This document shows, piece after piece, positions 47,254-55,328 of a stretch of DNA of 64,000 nucleotides (position 1 is the stretch's first letter; every line of letters starts with the position of its first letter). The notes below the pieces were generated by a model. It did no database searches. It was not told the DNA's origin and worked only from the letters and a program-made list of their open reading frames with translations. A program made the translations under genes and the position numbers. Location: the NCBI GenBank assembly GCA_018241695.1, contig JAFEDH010000025.1:112249-176248 (forward strand), in the 5' to 3' direction. Source of the DNA: Pseudomonadota bacterium. GTDB lineage: Bacteria > Pseudomonadota > Gammaproteobacteria > Burkholderiales > Rhodocyclaceae.

Positions 47254-47880
47254 ATGACCACGAACTCGCTGATCTTTTTTCACGCCCCCCAGACCCGTTC
47301 CAGCGGCACCCGCTTTCTGCTGGAGGAACTGGGCGCGCCCCACGAGATGCGGGTATTGAACCTGAAAGCGGGCGAGACACGCCGGCCTGAATATCTCGCC
47401 ATCAATCCGATGGGGAAAGTGCCCGCGATCCTTGATCGTGGCGTGCTGGTGACCGAGCAACCGGCAATTTTCATTCATCTGGCCGATCGTTTTCCCCAGG
47501 CCGGACTGGCCCCTGCCATTGACGACCCGCTGCGGGGTGCCTATCTGCGCTGGATGATTTTCTATGGGTCATCCTTCGAACCCGCCATCGTGGATAAACA
47601 TCTGCAGCGTGATTCCGGCGGTACGCAAATGTCACCCTACGGGAGTTTCGATGAGGTACTCAAAACGCTGACCGACCACCTGGATCGGGGACCCTGGATG
47701 CTGGGCGAGCGTTTCAGTGCGGCTGATGTGCTCTGGGGTACGGCATTCAACTGGACCGTGAATTTCAAGATTGTTCCCGATCTGCCGGTAATCCGGGCCT
47801 ATATCGACCGGGTGACCTCGCGGCCTGCTTTCCGCCACACCACGGAGGATGACGCGCGTCTCGTCACAGCCCAGTCCTGA
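47254..47880 (+). CDS. Glutathione S-transferase-like protein
   Basis: GST-fold protein of 208 residues: thioredoxin-like N-terminal domain (LIFFHAPQTRSSGTRFLLEELGAPHE; cis-Pro in GKVPAILDRGVLVTEQPAI) and helical C-terminal domain (GERFSAADVLWGTAFNW). The GST N-capping box is present at about 160-168. Glutathione use and substrate are inferred. ATG 47254 is preceded by GGAG. Divergent from the SDR gene across 168 bases. Confidence 0.88.
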   Translation: MTTNSLIFFHAPQTRSSGTRFLLEELGAPHEMRVLNLKAGETRRPEYLAINPMGKVPAILDRGVLVTEQPAIFIHLADRFPQAGLAPAIDDPLRGAYLRWMIFYGSSFEPAIVDKHLQRDSGGTQMSPYGSFDEVLKTLTDHLDRGPWMLGERFSAADVLWGTAFNWTVNFKIVPDLPVIRAYIDRVTSRPAFRHTTEDDARLVTAQS

Positions 47881-47970
47881 CCCGATGACGTGCCGGGACA
47901 CCACGCAGACACACGCAGGGAAGGAGCGTATCCCGTGTGGCCCATCCGGCCTCCGCCGGCAACCCGGCAT

Positions 47971-48480
47971 TCAGATAGTGATGATGTCCGCAGTCCGAGC
48001 CTGCGGATGTTCATCCGTTCGACGGCTTCGGCGTGATCGAGATTTGACCTTCACCCCCTTGGGTCCGAGGGACAAGGCACTGCGAGCCAGGCGATCCGCC
48101 TCGGTGTTCCTGTGCCGGGGAACCCAGCGCAACTCGGCCGAGTGAAAACAGGCCAGGCTCATGCGGGCAGCATCGATCCAGCCCAGCAGGCGTGTAATCG
48201 CGGTGACCTGCTCCCCCCTGACATGACGGACCACAAAATCGCTGTCGCTGACAACGATCAAAGATCGGCTGCCAGCCTCGATCGCCAGTGTCAATCCGGC
48301 ACACAGGGCCTGTAGTTCGGCTTCGTTATTGCATCCGGTCCCAGGCGCAATCCGCGAAATCTCCCTGCGCTCTCCTGCGGGCGAGAGCAGCACGGCACCC
48401 AGCCCGATGCGGCCCGGATTGGGCAGGGATGTTCCATCCACCCACAACTGCCATGGTGTTCCGGAATCCGATTCATGCAT
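47971..48480 (-). CDS. RNase HI-like protein
   Basis: 169-residue protein with the RNase H fold and all four acidic active-site positions: Asp in LWVDGTSLPNPG, Glu in NNEAELQAL, Asp in VVSDSDFVV, and Asp in NTEADRLA. It is shorter in the handle region than E. coli RnhA and ends in a basic tail (KVKSRSRRSRRTDEHPQ), so it may act on RNA-DNA hybrids or structured RNA. A GGAGGGG site precedes ATG 48480. Confidence 0.8.
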   Translation of the reverse strand: MHESDSGTPWQLWVDGTSLPNPGRIGLGAVLLSPAGERREISRIAPGTGCNNEAELQALCAGLTLAIEAGSRSLIVVSDSDFVVRHVRGEQVTAITRLLGWIDAARMSLACFHSAELRWVPRHRNTEADRLARSALSLGPKGVKVKSRSRRSRRTDEHPQARTADIITI

Positions 48481-48530
48481 CAAGAATCCCCTCCGGAAAA
48501 CACCGGACAATCATCATTCGCGCAAGGGAT

Positions 48531-49649
48531 CTAGCCTTGCAGATCGACATTCGCCAGCCTGCGCTGCAAGCTGCGGCGATGTCGAAAGCGGGCCATGAGG
48601 CGGGCGTCGGTGACAATCTGCCCAATGGTATCGCCCACCACCCGGATGACACCCAGCAGTGGCAAAACCAGCATCAATCCGGCAACACCAGCGATCGCAC
48701 CACCGACAAACATCATCAATACCGAGAGCATCGGATGCACATGCAGACTGCGGCCCACAGTCAGGGGCATGTAGACGAAGTCGTCCAGCAGGCGCGCGAT
48801 GCCGAACAGCACCACGGCACCATAGGCCATACCCGGTACATTGGGGAAATCGGTCGCCGCCACCAGAACGACCAACAAACCGCCCAGAACCGAACCGACA
48901 AAAGGCAGCCAGGCCAGCACCGCGCACGCGAATCCCAACGCCAGAGCACCGGGGAAGCCCATCCACCACAGACCGAAACCAAGAGTTAGCGTATCCAGGA
49001 TGGTCAGCCAGAAAAGCCCCTGAAAATAGGCACGGGCGGTCCGGTCCACTTCATGGAGCAGATACAGCGTGCGCTCGAAGAATGCATTGGGCACCGCCTG
49101 CCCCAGCATGCGCTGGAAGCGCCCGCCATCCTTGAGAAAAAAATAGGCGAGGAAAGGTGCCAGAAGAATCGATGGCGCCCAGCCAATGGCGCCGATCACC
49201 ACCGGTTCGATGTGGTGCGCCATGCTGCTGGTCATCCCCTCCACCCGGGCATCGAATTCGGTGGACAGGTTCATGTCGCGCAAAATAGCCGAGGATCGCT
49301 CCATGCCCTGCAAGGTGGTCTTGGCCAGCCCGATGCCACCTTGCAGATAGCGCTGGATGGAGGTTTGCCAGTCGAGCAGATGCGTCAATGCCCAGGGTAG
49401 CAGCAGGGCCAGGTAAAGCGCCATCAGCAGCAGAAAGCAGAGGATTACCACGGTGGCCGCCGCATCCCGGCTGAGACCACGCAGCATCAGCCACTGCATG
49501 GTGCCGAAGAGAAAGTAATACAGGATCAGGGCCAGCAGGGCCGGCACCACCAGCCAAAGAATTTTTTGCAGCAAAATCAGCGATACACAGGTTGCGGCGA
49601 TGATGGAGGCCCAGACGATGGGGCCTGTCCCGTGCCGATGGGCATTCAC
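48531..49649 (-). CDS. AI-2E family (PerM-like) transporter
   Basis: 372-residue membrane protein with about eight helices and the AI-2E family pattern: GLFWLTILDTLTLGFGLWWMGFPGAL, AWLPFVGSVLGG and the C-terminal HPMLSVLMMFVGGAIAGVAGLMLVLPLLGVI. Family members export or leak small molecules, in some cases autoinducer-2 or ions; substrate unknown. ATG 49649 overlaps the stop of the cyclic-nucleotide-binding gene (ATGA). Confidence 0.88.
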   Translation of the reverse strand: MNAHRHGTGPIVWASIIAATCVSLILLQKILWLVVPALLALILYYFLFGTMQWLMLRGLSRDAAATVVILCFLLLMALYLALLLPWALTHLLDWQTSIQRYLQGGIGLAKTTLQGMERSSAILRDMNLSTEFDARVEGMTSSMAHHIEPVVIGAIGWAPSILLAPFLAYFFLKDGGRFQRMLGQAVPNAFFERTLYLLHEVDRTARAYFQGLFWLTILDTLTLGFGLWWMGFPGALALGFACAVLAWLPFVGSVLGGLLVVLVAATDFPNVPGMAYGAVVLFGIARLLDDFVYMPLTVGRSLHVHPMLSVLMMFVGGAIAGVAGLMLVLPLLGVIRVVGDTIGQIVTDARLMARFRHRRSLQRRLANVDLQG

Positions 49650-50122
49650 AGGGGCACCACCTTGTGGTCACCGACCACCGTATCCCGCAAGCGCCGGCCG
49701 ATATGCCGTGCCAGTTGCAATGCCACTTTTGAAGCGGTGCGCGCATCGGTTTCCAGCAGCTTCATGAAATCGGAGCGGAACAGGACACCCAGCGTGCTGG
49801 CGCTGACCGCCCGGGCCTGGGCCGCACGCGGCGTGTTGTCCAGCAGTGCCAGGTCGCCGAAGAAACTGCCAGGCTCCAGCAGCGCGATCCGCCCTGTTTC
49901 CGGCTGTCCCTGGCGGCAGATCAGCACTTCCCCGGCATAGACGATGTAAAGCGCCTGACCTTCCTCGCCCTCATCGAAAACCACCTCTCCGGCGAGATAA
50001 CTGCGTTCGTGAAGCAAACCCTCCACCAGCCTGAGTTCCCTGGCATCAAGTGTGGCGAACAGGGCCAGCCTGTGCAGGCGGGCCAGATGTGGCGGCAGTT
50101 TTCGATCCACGAAGAAACGCAT
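49646..50122 (-). CDS. Cyclic-nucleotide-binding domain protein (stand-alone)
   Basis: 158-residue protein that is essentially one cNMP-binding domain: FDEGEEGQALYIVYAGEV, then the phosphate-binding cassette GSFFGDLALLDNTPRAAQARA (about 89-109). The usual FGE of the cassette is FGD here. There is no C-terminal HTH, so it is not a Crp-type DNA binder. Its coupling to the AI-2E transporter suggests it may regulate it. Confidence 0.85.
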   Translation of the reverse strand: MRFFVDRKLPPHLARLHRLALFATLDARELRLVEGLLHERSYLAGEVVFDEGEEGQALYIVYAGEVLICRQGQPETGRIALLEPGSFFGDLALLDNTPRAAQARAVSASTLGVLFRSDFMKLLETDARTASKVALQLARHIGRRLRDTVVGDHKVVPL

Positions 50123-50240
50123 GATGATCCGGACTCGAAGGGGTTATCGCGAGGGCCAGATTACCCGAGGAGCGGCCACAGAAGTGGATAGCAGCGGGAT
50201 CCATCCGTCCCGGGCCGGGCCTTCGTCAATGAAAATCCGC

Positions 50241-50729
50241 TTAGCCACCGCGTAGCAGCAGGGCAGCCGCCTGGGCGGCAATGCCTTCACGCCGGCCGGT
50301 AAAGCCCAGCTTCTCGGTGGTCTTGCCCTTGATATTCACCCGGGAGGGCTCGATCTCCAGATCGGTGGCGATATTGGCGGCCATGGCCGGTGCATGAGGC
50401 AGTATCTTCGGTGCTTCGCAAATCACCGTGCAATCGACATTGACAACGCGCCACCCGGCGGCGGTCACCTTCTCCATCGCACCCCGCAACAACATCCGGC
50501 TGTCGGCACCTCGCCATGCCGGATCGGTATCGGGAAACATGCGGCCGATATCTCCGAGGCCTGCGGCTCCGAGCAGCGCATCGGTCAGGGCATGGAGCAG
50601 CACGTCGGCATCGGAATGCCCGAGCAGGCCACGGTCGAAGGGGATGGTCACTCCGCCGAGGATCAGGGGCCGCCCTGCCACCAGGGCATGGACATCAAAC
50701 CCCTGGCCGATGCGCAGATCGAAATTCAT
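50241..50729 (-). CDS. ispF: 2-C-methyl-D-erythritol 2,4-cyclodiphosphate synthase
   Basis: Fifth step of the non-mevalonate isoprenoid pathway. The 162 residues begin [15 protein letters not shown], with the zinc ligands Asp and His in GFDVH and a further His in [33 protein letters not shown] is near the end. The start overlaps the ispD stop by one base (TGATG), showing coupling. Confidence 0.97.
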   Translation of the reverse strand: MNFDLRIGQGFDVHALVAGRPLILGGVTIPFDRGLLGHSDADVLLHALTDALLGAAGLGDIGRMFPDTDPAWRGADSRMLLRGAMEKVTAAGWRVVNVDCTVICEAPKILPHAPAMAANIATDLEIEPSRVNIKGKTTEKLGFTGRREGIAAQAAALLLRGG

Positions 50730-51424
50730 CAGATTCTCCGGTTACGCAAAATCCACTCCGCCAGTTGCAGATCGGCCGGATAGGTGATCTTGAGATTGGT
50801 CATATCGGCTGCGATCAGTCGCGGCGCAAAGCCAAGCGCTTCGATGGCACTGGCCTCGTCGGTCACACTGTCCGGGGATTGCTCCAGCGCATGGAGCAGC
50901 TGGCCATGGCGAAACATCTGCGGGGTCTGTGCCTGCCAGAGCGACGTGCGCGGTATCGTGGCCTCGACACGATCGTCTTCTCCCGCACGCTTCAGGGTAT
51001 CGGCGACGGGAACTGCCAGAAGCCCTCCCACCGGATCATCCTCCAGCCGGGCGATCAGATTTTCAATCTGCGGCGATGCGATGCAGGCGCGTGCGGCGTC
51101 GTGCACCAGGATCCAGTCACTGGCACCCACCTGACCGGTGATCGCCCGCAGGCCATTGGCGACACTGGCGGCACGCGTGGCTCCACCACAACGCAATACC
51201 GCAAGGCGCGAACTGTGGGATGACCAGTCATGTTCATCCCAGAACGCATCCTCCGGGGAAAGCACCACGAAGACACGCTCGATTCCCGATACCGCACAAA
51301 AGGCTGCTATGGCATGGTGTATCAGCGGATGCCCGAGCAGGGAGAGGTACTGCTTGGGCTGGATACCGCCCATGCGGGCGCCAACACCGGCGGCGGGAAT
51401 GAGTGCATAACAGGCCATGGCCAT
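50729..51424 (-). CDS. ispD: 2-C-methyl-D-erythritol 4-phosphate cytidylyltransferase
   Basis: Third step of the same isoprenoid pathway: forms CDP-methylerythritol. In 231 residues: [13 protein letters not shown] (nucleotidyl motif) followed by [12 protein letters not shown], then VHDAARAC and [13 protein letters not shown] 51424 or 51418 could be the start. Together with ispF and zapE it forms a run on the minus strand. Confidence 0.97.
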   Translation of the reverse strand: MAMACYALIPAAGVGARMGGIQPKQYLSLLGHPLIHHAIAAFCAVSGIERVFVVLSPEDAFWDEHDWSSHSSRLAVLRCGGATRAASVANGLRAITGQVGASDWILVHDAARACIASPQIENLIARLEDDPVGGLLAVPVADTLKRAGEDDRVEATIPRTSLWQAQTPQMFRHGQLLHALEQSPDSVTDEASAIEALGFAPRLIAADMTNLKITYPADLQLAEWILRNRRI

Positions 51425-51487
51425 GATTTTACGCGGGACTGCGATTCCGGCGATCCTTCATGGCGGCCTGTACCCAACCCACCCGCC

Positions 51488-52585
51488 CTACTCGACCCGA
51501 TGCGCCTCGCCCAGATATTCGCGGGTGCGCATTTCCACCAGCCGGCTCACGGTACGCTTGAACTCCTCGGCCTGGGTGCCCTCGGTATAGAGCTGGTCGG
51601 CTTCGGCAGCGGCGCTGACAATGAGCTTCACCCGAAAGTCATAGAGTACGTCCACCAGCCAGGTGAAACGACGTGCCTCCGATGCCTGATCCCGGCTCAG
51701 TCTGGGGACACCGGACAACAGCAGGGTATGGTGTTGCCGCGCCAGTTCCAGATAGTCGTTCTGGGAACGTGCACCACCACACAGCGCACCGAAATCAAAC
51801 CAGATCACGCCCGGCGCCCGGCGCACGACCGGAATCTTCCGTTCCAATACCTCGATCGGCGTCCTGCTGCCATCGTTGCCGGCGATGTCATGGAAATTGG
51901 CGGCCATCCTGGCCGTGGCCTGTGCATCGGCAGGCACAATAAAAGTTCCGATGCGCTCCAGGGTACGCAGGCGGTAATCCACTCCGCCATCGACCTCCAG
52001 CACATCGAGACGGGTCTTGATCAGATCGATGGTGGGCAGAAAGAGATGGCGCTGCAGGCCATTGGGGTAAAGCCCGTCGGGTGGATAGTTCGACGTGGTG
52101 ACCATCACCACGCCCTTGTCGAGCAACGCCGCAAACAGCCGGCCGAGGATCATGGCATCGGCGATATCGGAAACGTGAAATTCGTCGAAGCAGAGCAGAC
52201 GCACGGCACGGGCAATATCGTCCGCAACCCGCATCAGGGGATCGCTTTCCTCCTTGTGCCGCCTGAGGGTTTCGTGCACTTCATGCATGAAGGCATGAAA
52301 ATGCACGCGCCGCTTACGACGATACGGCACCGCCTCGTAGAAGGCATCCATGAGAAAGCTCTTGCCACGCCCCACGCCTCCCCAGAAATACAGCCCCCGC
52401 GGCGGATCGGCAAAGGAAATGAGCTTCTTCAGCCGGTTGCTGCGGGATTGCTTGAATTGCAGCAGGCGCTGAAACAGATCTTCCAGTCGCGCTGCTGCGG
52501 CTGTCTGGGCGGCATCCGGGACGATGCCCCGCGCCGCGCAGATTTTTTTGAGCGTATCGTGCAAAAACCTGGCTCCAAAAACCAT
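51488..52585 (-). CDS. zapE: ZapE (AFG1-like) cell-division ATPase
   Basis: Inner-membrane-associated ATPase linked to the Z-ring, of the AFG1/LACE1 family. The 365 residues have Walker A GGVGRGKSFLMDAF (about 68-81), the conserved PPRGLYFWGG before it and Walker B LLCFDEFHVSD. It lies 48 bases downstream of lpd and is commonly found there in Betaproteobacteria. Confidence 0.93.
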   Translation of the reverse strand: MVFGARFLHDTLKKICAARGIVPDAAQTAAAARLEDLFQRLLQFKQSRSNRLKKLISFADPPRGLYFWGGVGRGKSFLMDAFYEAVPYRRKRRVHFHAFMHEVHETLRRHKEESDPLMRVADDIARAVRLLCFDEFHVSDIADAMILGRLFAALLDKGVVMVTTSNYPPDGLYPNGLQRHLFLPTIDLIKTRLDVLEVDGGVDYRLRTLERIGTFIVPADAQATARMAANFHDIAGNDGSRTPIEVLERKIPVVRRAPGVIWFDFGALCGGARSQNDYLELARQHHTLLLSGVPRLSRDQASEARRFTWLVDVLYDFRVKLIVSAAAEADQLYTEGTQAEEFKRTVSRLVEMRTREYLGEAHRVE

Positions 52586-52633
52586 GAAGAGCAGGGTATC
52601 CCCCCGCTCCTCGTATCTAACACCTGATCATGT

Positions 52634-54058
52634 TCAGAAATGCAGTGGACGCTTGTCCACTGCCAGTGCCGCTTCATGCATCGCTTCCGACAGGGTCGGG
52701 TGGGCATGGCAGATACGGGCGATATCTTCGCTGGATGCACCGAACTCCATGGCCACCACGGCTTCCGCGATCAGTTCGGAGGCGTTGTTGCCAATCACAT
52801 GCACGCCAAGAATGCGGTCAGTACGCACATCGGCCAGCATCTTGACGAAACCGGTAGTGTCGCCCTGGCCCAGGGCACGGCCATTGGCCTGGAACGGTAT
52901 CTGGCCAGTGCGGTATTCGATTCCCTCATTCTTGAGCTGCTGCTCGGTCTTGCCCACCCAGGCGATTTCGGGATGGGTATAGATGACCCAGGGAATGGCG
53001 TCGTAATTGACATGCCCTGCCTGCCCGGCAATACGCTCGGCCACCATCACGCCCTCTTCCATCCCCTTATGGGCCAGCATGGGGCCGCGCACCACGTCGC
53101 CCACCGCCCAGACATTGGGCAGATTGGTCTGGCAGTGATCATTCACTTCGATACAACCGCGTCCATCGAGTTTGAGCCCGACATCTCCGGCGCCCAGCTG
53201 ATCCGTGTTGGGTATGCGTCCGACAGAAACGACGAGGCGGTCGCATTCGAGCACCCGGGCCTCATCCGTGGATTCGTAATGAACACTGACACCCTTTTTG
53301 GTAACGGTGACCTTGCCAATCTTCACCCCCAGATGAATTTCCAGTCCCTGCTTCTGGGTAAAGGTTTTCCAGGCTTCCTTGGCGACCGCAGGGTCCGCTG
53401 CGGCGAGAAAATCAGGCACCGCTTCCAGGATCACGACCTCGGAGCCGAGGCGCTTCCACACCGAACCCAGTTCGAGGCCGATCACGCCAGCGCCGATCAC
53501 GCCGAGACGCTTGGGCACAGCGTCAAAGGAGAGTGCGCCTGCGTTATCGCAGACGATCTTGTTGTCCACGGGAATGCCTTCGAGGTGGCGGGCCTTTGAT
53601 CCCGTAGCGATGATGACATGCCTGGCCTGCACCGCGGTACCGGACACATCCAGCTGCCAGAGTTCACCCTCACGACCAACGAACCTGCCGTGACCGGCCA
53701 GCAGGGTGACCTTGTTCTTCTTGAACAGACCCTTGATGCCACTGGTGAGCTGGGTAACGATATTGTCCTTGCGACGGACCATGGTCGCCACATCCATCTT
53801 CACACCCGTGGTGGAAATTCCGTGCATGACGAAGGAATGGCCGGCCTGGTCGAAAAGCTCCGAGGATTGCAGCAGGGCCTTGGACGGAATGCATCCCACA
53901 TTCAGGCAGGTACCGCCCAGGCGAACCTCGCCCTTGGGATCGGCATAGGCTTCGGCTTCCACACATGCCGTGGCAAGCCCCAGCTGGGCGGCACGAATGG
54001 CGGCGACATAACCACCGGGGCCGCCGCCGATGACAACAACGTCGAATTGTTTGCTCAT
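52634..54058 (-). CDS. lpd: Dihydrolipoyl dehydrogenase (E3)
   Basis: Flavoprotein that reoxidises dihydrolipoyl groups of the 2-oxoglutarate dehydrogenase complex. The 474 residues carry the FAD motif [15 protein letters not shown], the redox-active disulfide Cys51 and Cys56 ([13 protein letters not shown]), the NAD motif [11 protein letters not shown], and the His-Glu of HPTLSE near the end. I take ATG 54058; the longer frame to 54109 runs into the E2 stop region. 10 bases after the E2 gene. Confidence 0.97.
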   Translation of the reverse strand: MSKQFDVVVIGGGPGGYVAAIRAAQLGLATACVEAEAYADPKGEVRLGGTCLNVGCIPSKALLQSSELFDQAGHSFVMHGISTTGVKMDVATMVRRKDNIVTQLTSGIKGLFKKNKVTLLAGHGRFVGREGELWQLDVSGTAVQARHVIIATGSKARHLEGIPVDNKIVCDNAGALSFDAVPKRLGVIGAGVIGLELGSVWKRLGSEVVILEAVPDFLAAADPAVAKEAWKTFTQKQGLEIHLGVKIGKVTVTKKGVSVHYESTDEARVLECDRLVVSVGRIPNTDQLGAGDVGLKLDGRGCIEVNDHCQTNLPNVWAVGDVVRGPMLAHKGMEEGVMVAERIAGQAGHVNYDAIPWVIYTHPEIAWVGKTEQQLKNEGIEYRTGQIPFQANGRALGQGDTTGFVKMLADVRTDRILGVHVIGNNASELIAEAVVAMEFGASSEDIARICHAHPTLSEAMHEAALAVDKRPLHF

Positions 54059-54068
54059 GTTGCGATCC

Positions 54069-55310
54069 TCACAGGTCCAGCAGCAGGCGGGCCGGATCTT
54101 CCAGGGCATCCCGCATGGTCACCAGTCCCAGCACGGCCTCGCGTCCATCAATGATGCGGTGATCGTAGGACATGGCGAGGTAATTCATGGGGCGGATCAC
54201 GATCTGTCCTCCCTCCACCACGGCGCGGTCCTTGGTGGCATGGATGCCGAGGATCGCCGATTGTGGCGGATTGATGATGGGAGTGGAGAGCATGGAGCCA
54301 AACACTCCACCGTTGGAAATGGAGAAAGTACCTCCGGTCATTTCCTCGATCGAGAGCTTGCCATCCTTCGCCTTGGCGCCGAATTCAGCGATTTTCTTCT
54401 CGATCTGCGCCAGGCTCATCTGATCCGCATCCCGCAGGATGGGAACCACCAGACCACGCGGACTGCCGACGGCGATGCCGATATCGAAGTAACCGTGATA
54501 GACAATGTCATTGCCATCGACCGAGGCATTCAGAACAGGATATTTCTTGAGTGCCGCGACGGCCGCCTTGACGAAAAAGGACATGAAGCCCAGCTTGACG
54601 CCGTGTTCCTTCTCGAACCGGTCCTTGTACTTGTTACGCAGATCCATGACCGGGGCCATGTTCACCTCGTTGAAGGTGGTGAGAATGGCGTTCTGGGACT
54701 GGGATTGCAGCAGGCGCTCGGCCACGCGGGCCCGCAGGCGGCTCATCGGTACGCGCTGCTCGGGACGATCGGCCAGGATGGCGTCCACATTCACGATGGC
54801 AGGCTGGGCCAGCGCAGGCTTGGCTGCAATGGCGGGTGTGGTGGGTACGGTGGTGCTCGACATTGGTGCAGGGGCGGATTTTGCACCGCCCACGACATCT
54901 TCCTTGAGTATGCGCCCGCCCCGTCCGGTACCCGTCACCCCATCGGCTGCGAGACCTTTTTCTTCCATGAGCTTGCGAGCGGAGGGCATGGCCGGCGCGA
55001 GGGGAGCCGAAACTGCCGGTGCCGACGTCGGTGCCGAAGGTGCCGTGGCAGGAGTCTCCGCACTGGCCCTGGCTTCGGTATCGATCTGGGCGATCACCTC
55101 GCCGGCGACAACCATCGCACCGTTATCCTTGATGATCTTGACGATCACGCCACTTTCGGGTGCGGGCAATTCAAGGACGACCTTGTCGGTTTCGATATCC
55201 ACCAGGTTCTCATCACGGGCAACCGCTTCGCCTGCTTTCTTGTGCCAGTTCGACAGGGTCGCTTCGGCAACGGATTCGGAGAGTTGGGGAACCTTGACTT
55301 CGATCAGCAT
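54069..55310 (-). CDS. sucB: Dihydrolipoyl succinyltransferase (E2 of 2-oxoglutarate dehydrogenase)
   Basis: Core E2 subunit; transfers succinyl from lipoyl to CoA. The 413 residues comprise one lipoyl domain (1-76, lipoyl Lys43 in [10 protein letters not shown]), an Ala/Pro linker, a subunit-binding domain (about 108-142, with [11 protein letters not shown]) and the catalytic domain (about 190-413) with the active-site [11 protein letters not shown]. Between sucA and lpd (18 and 10 bases), in the order found throughout proteobacteria. Confidence 0.97.
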   Translation of the reverse strand: MLIEVKVPQLSESVAEATLSNWHKKAGEAVARDENLVDIETDKVVLELPAPESGVIVKIIKDNGAMVVAGEVIAQIDTEARASAETPATAPSAPTSAPAVSAPLAPAMPSARKLMEEKGLAADGVTGTGRGGRILKEDVVGGAKSAPAPMSSTTVPTTPAIAAKPALAQPAIVNVDAILADRPEQRVPMSRLRARVAERLLQSQSQNAILTTFNEVNMAPVMDLRNKYKDRFEKEHGVKLGFMSFFVKAAVAALKKYPVLNASVDGNDIVYHGYFDIGIAVGSPRGLVVPILRDADQMSLAQIEKKIAEFGAKAKDGKLSIEEMTGGTFSISNGGVFGSMLSTPIINPPQSAILGIHATKDRAVVEGGQIVIRPMNYLAMSYDHRIIDGREAVLGLVTMRDALEDPARLLLDL

Positions 55311-55328
55311 GTTTTTCTCACTTTCCTA

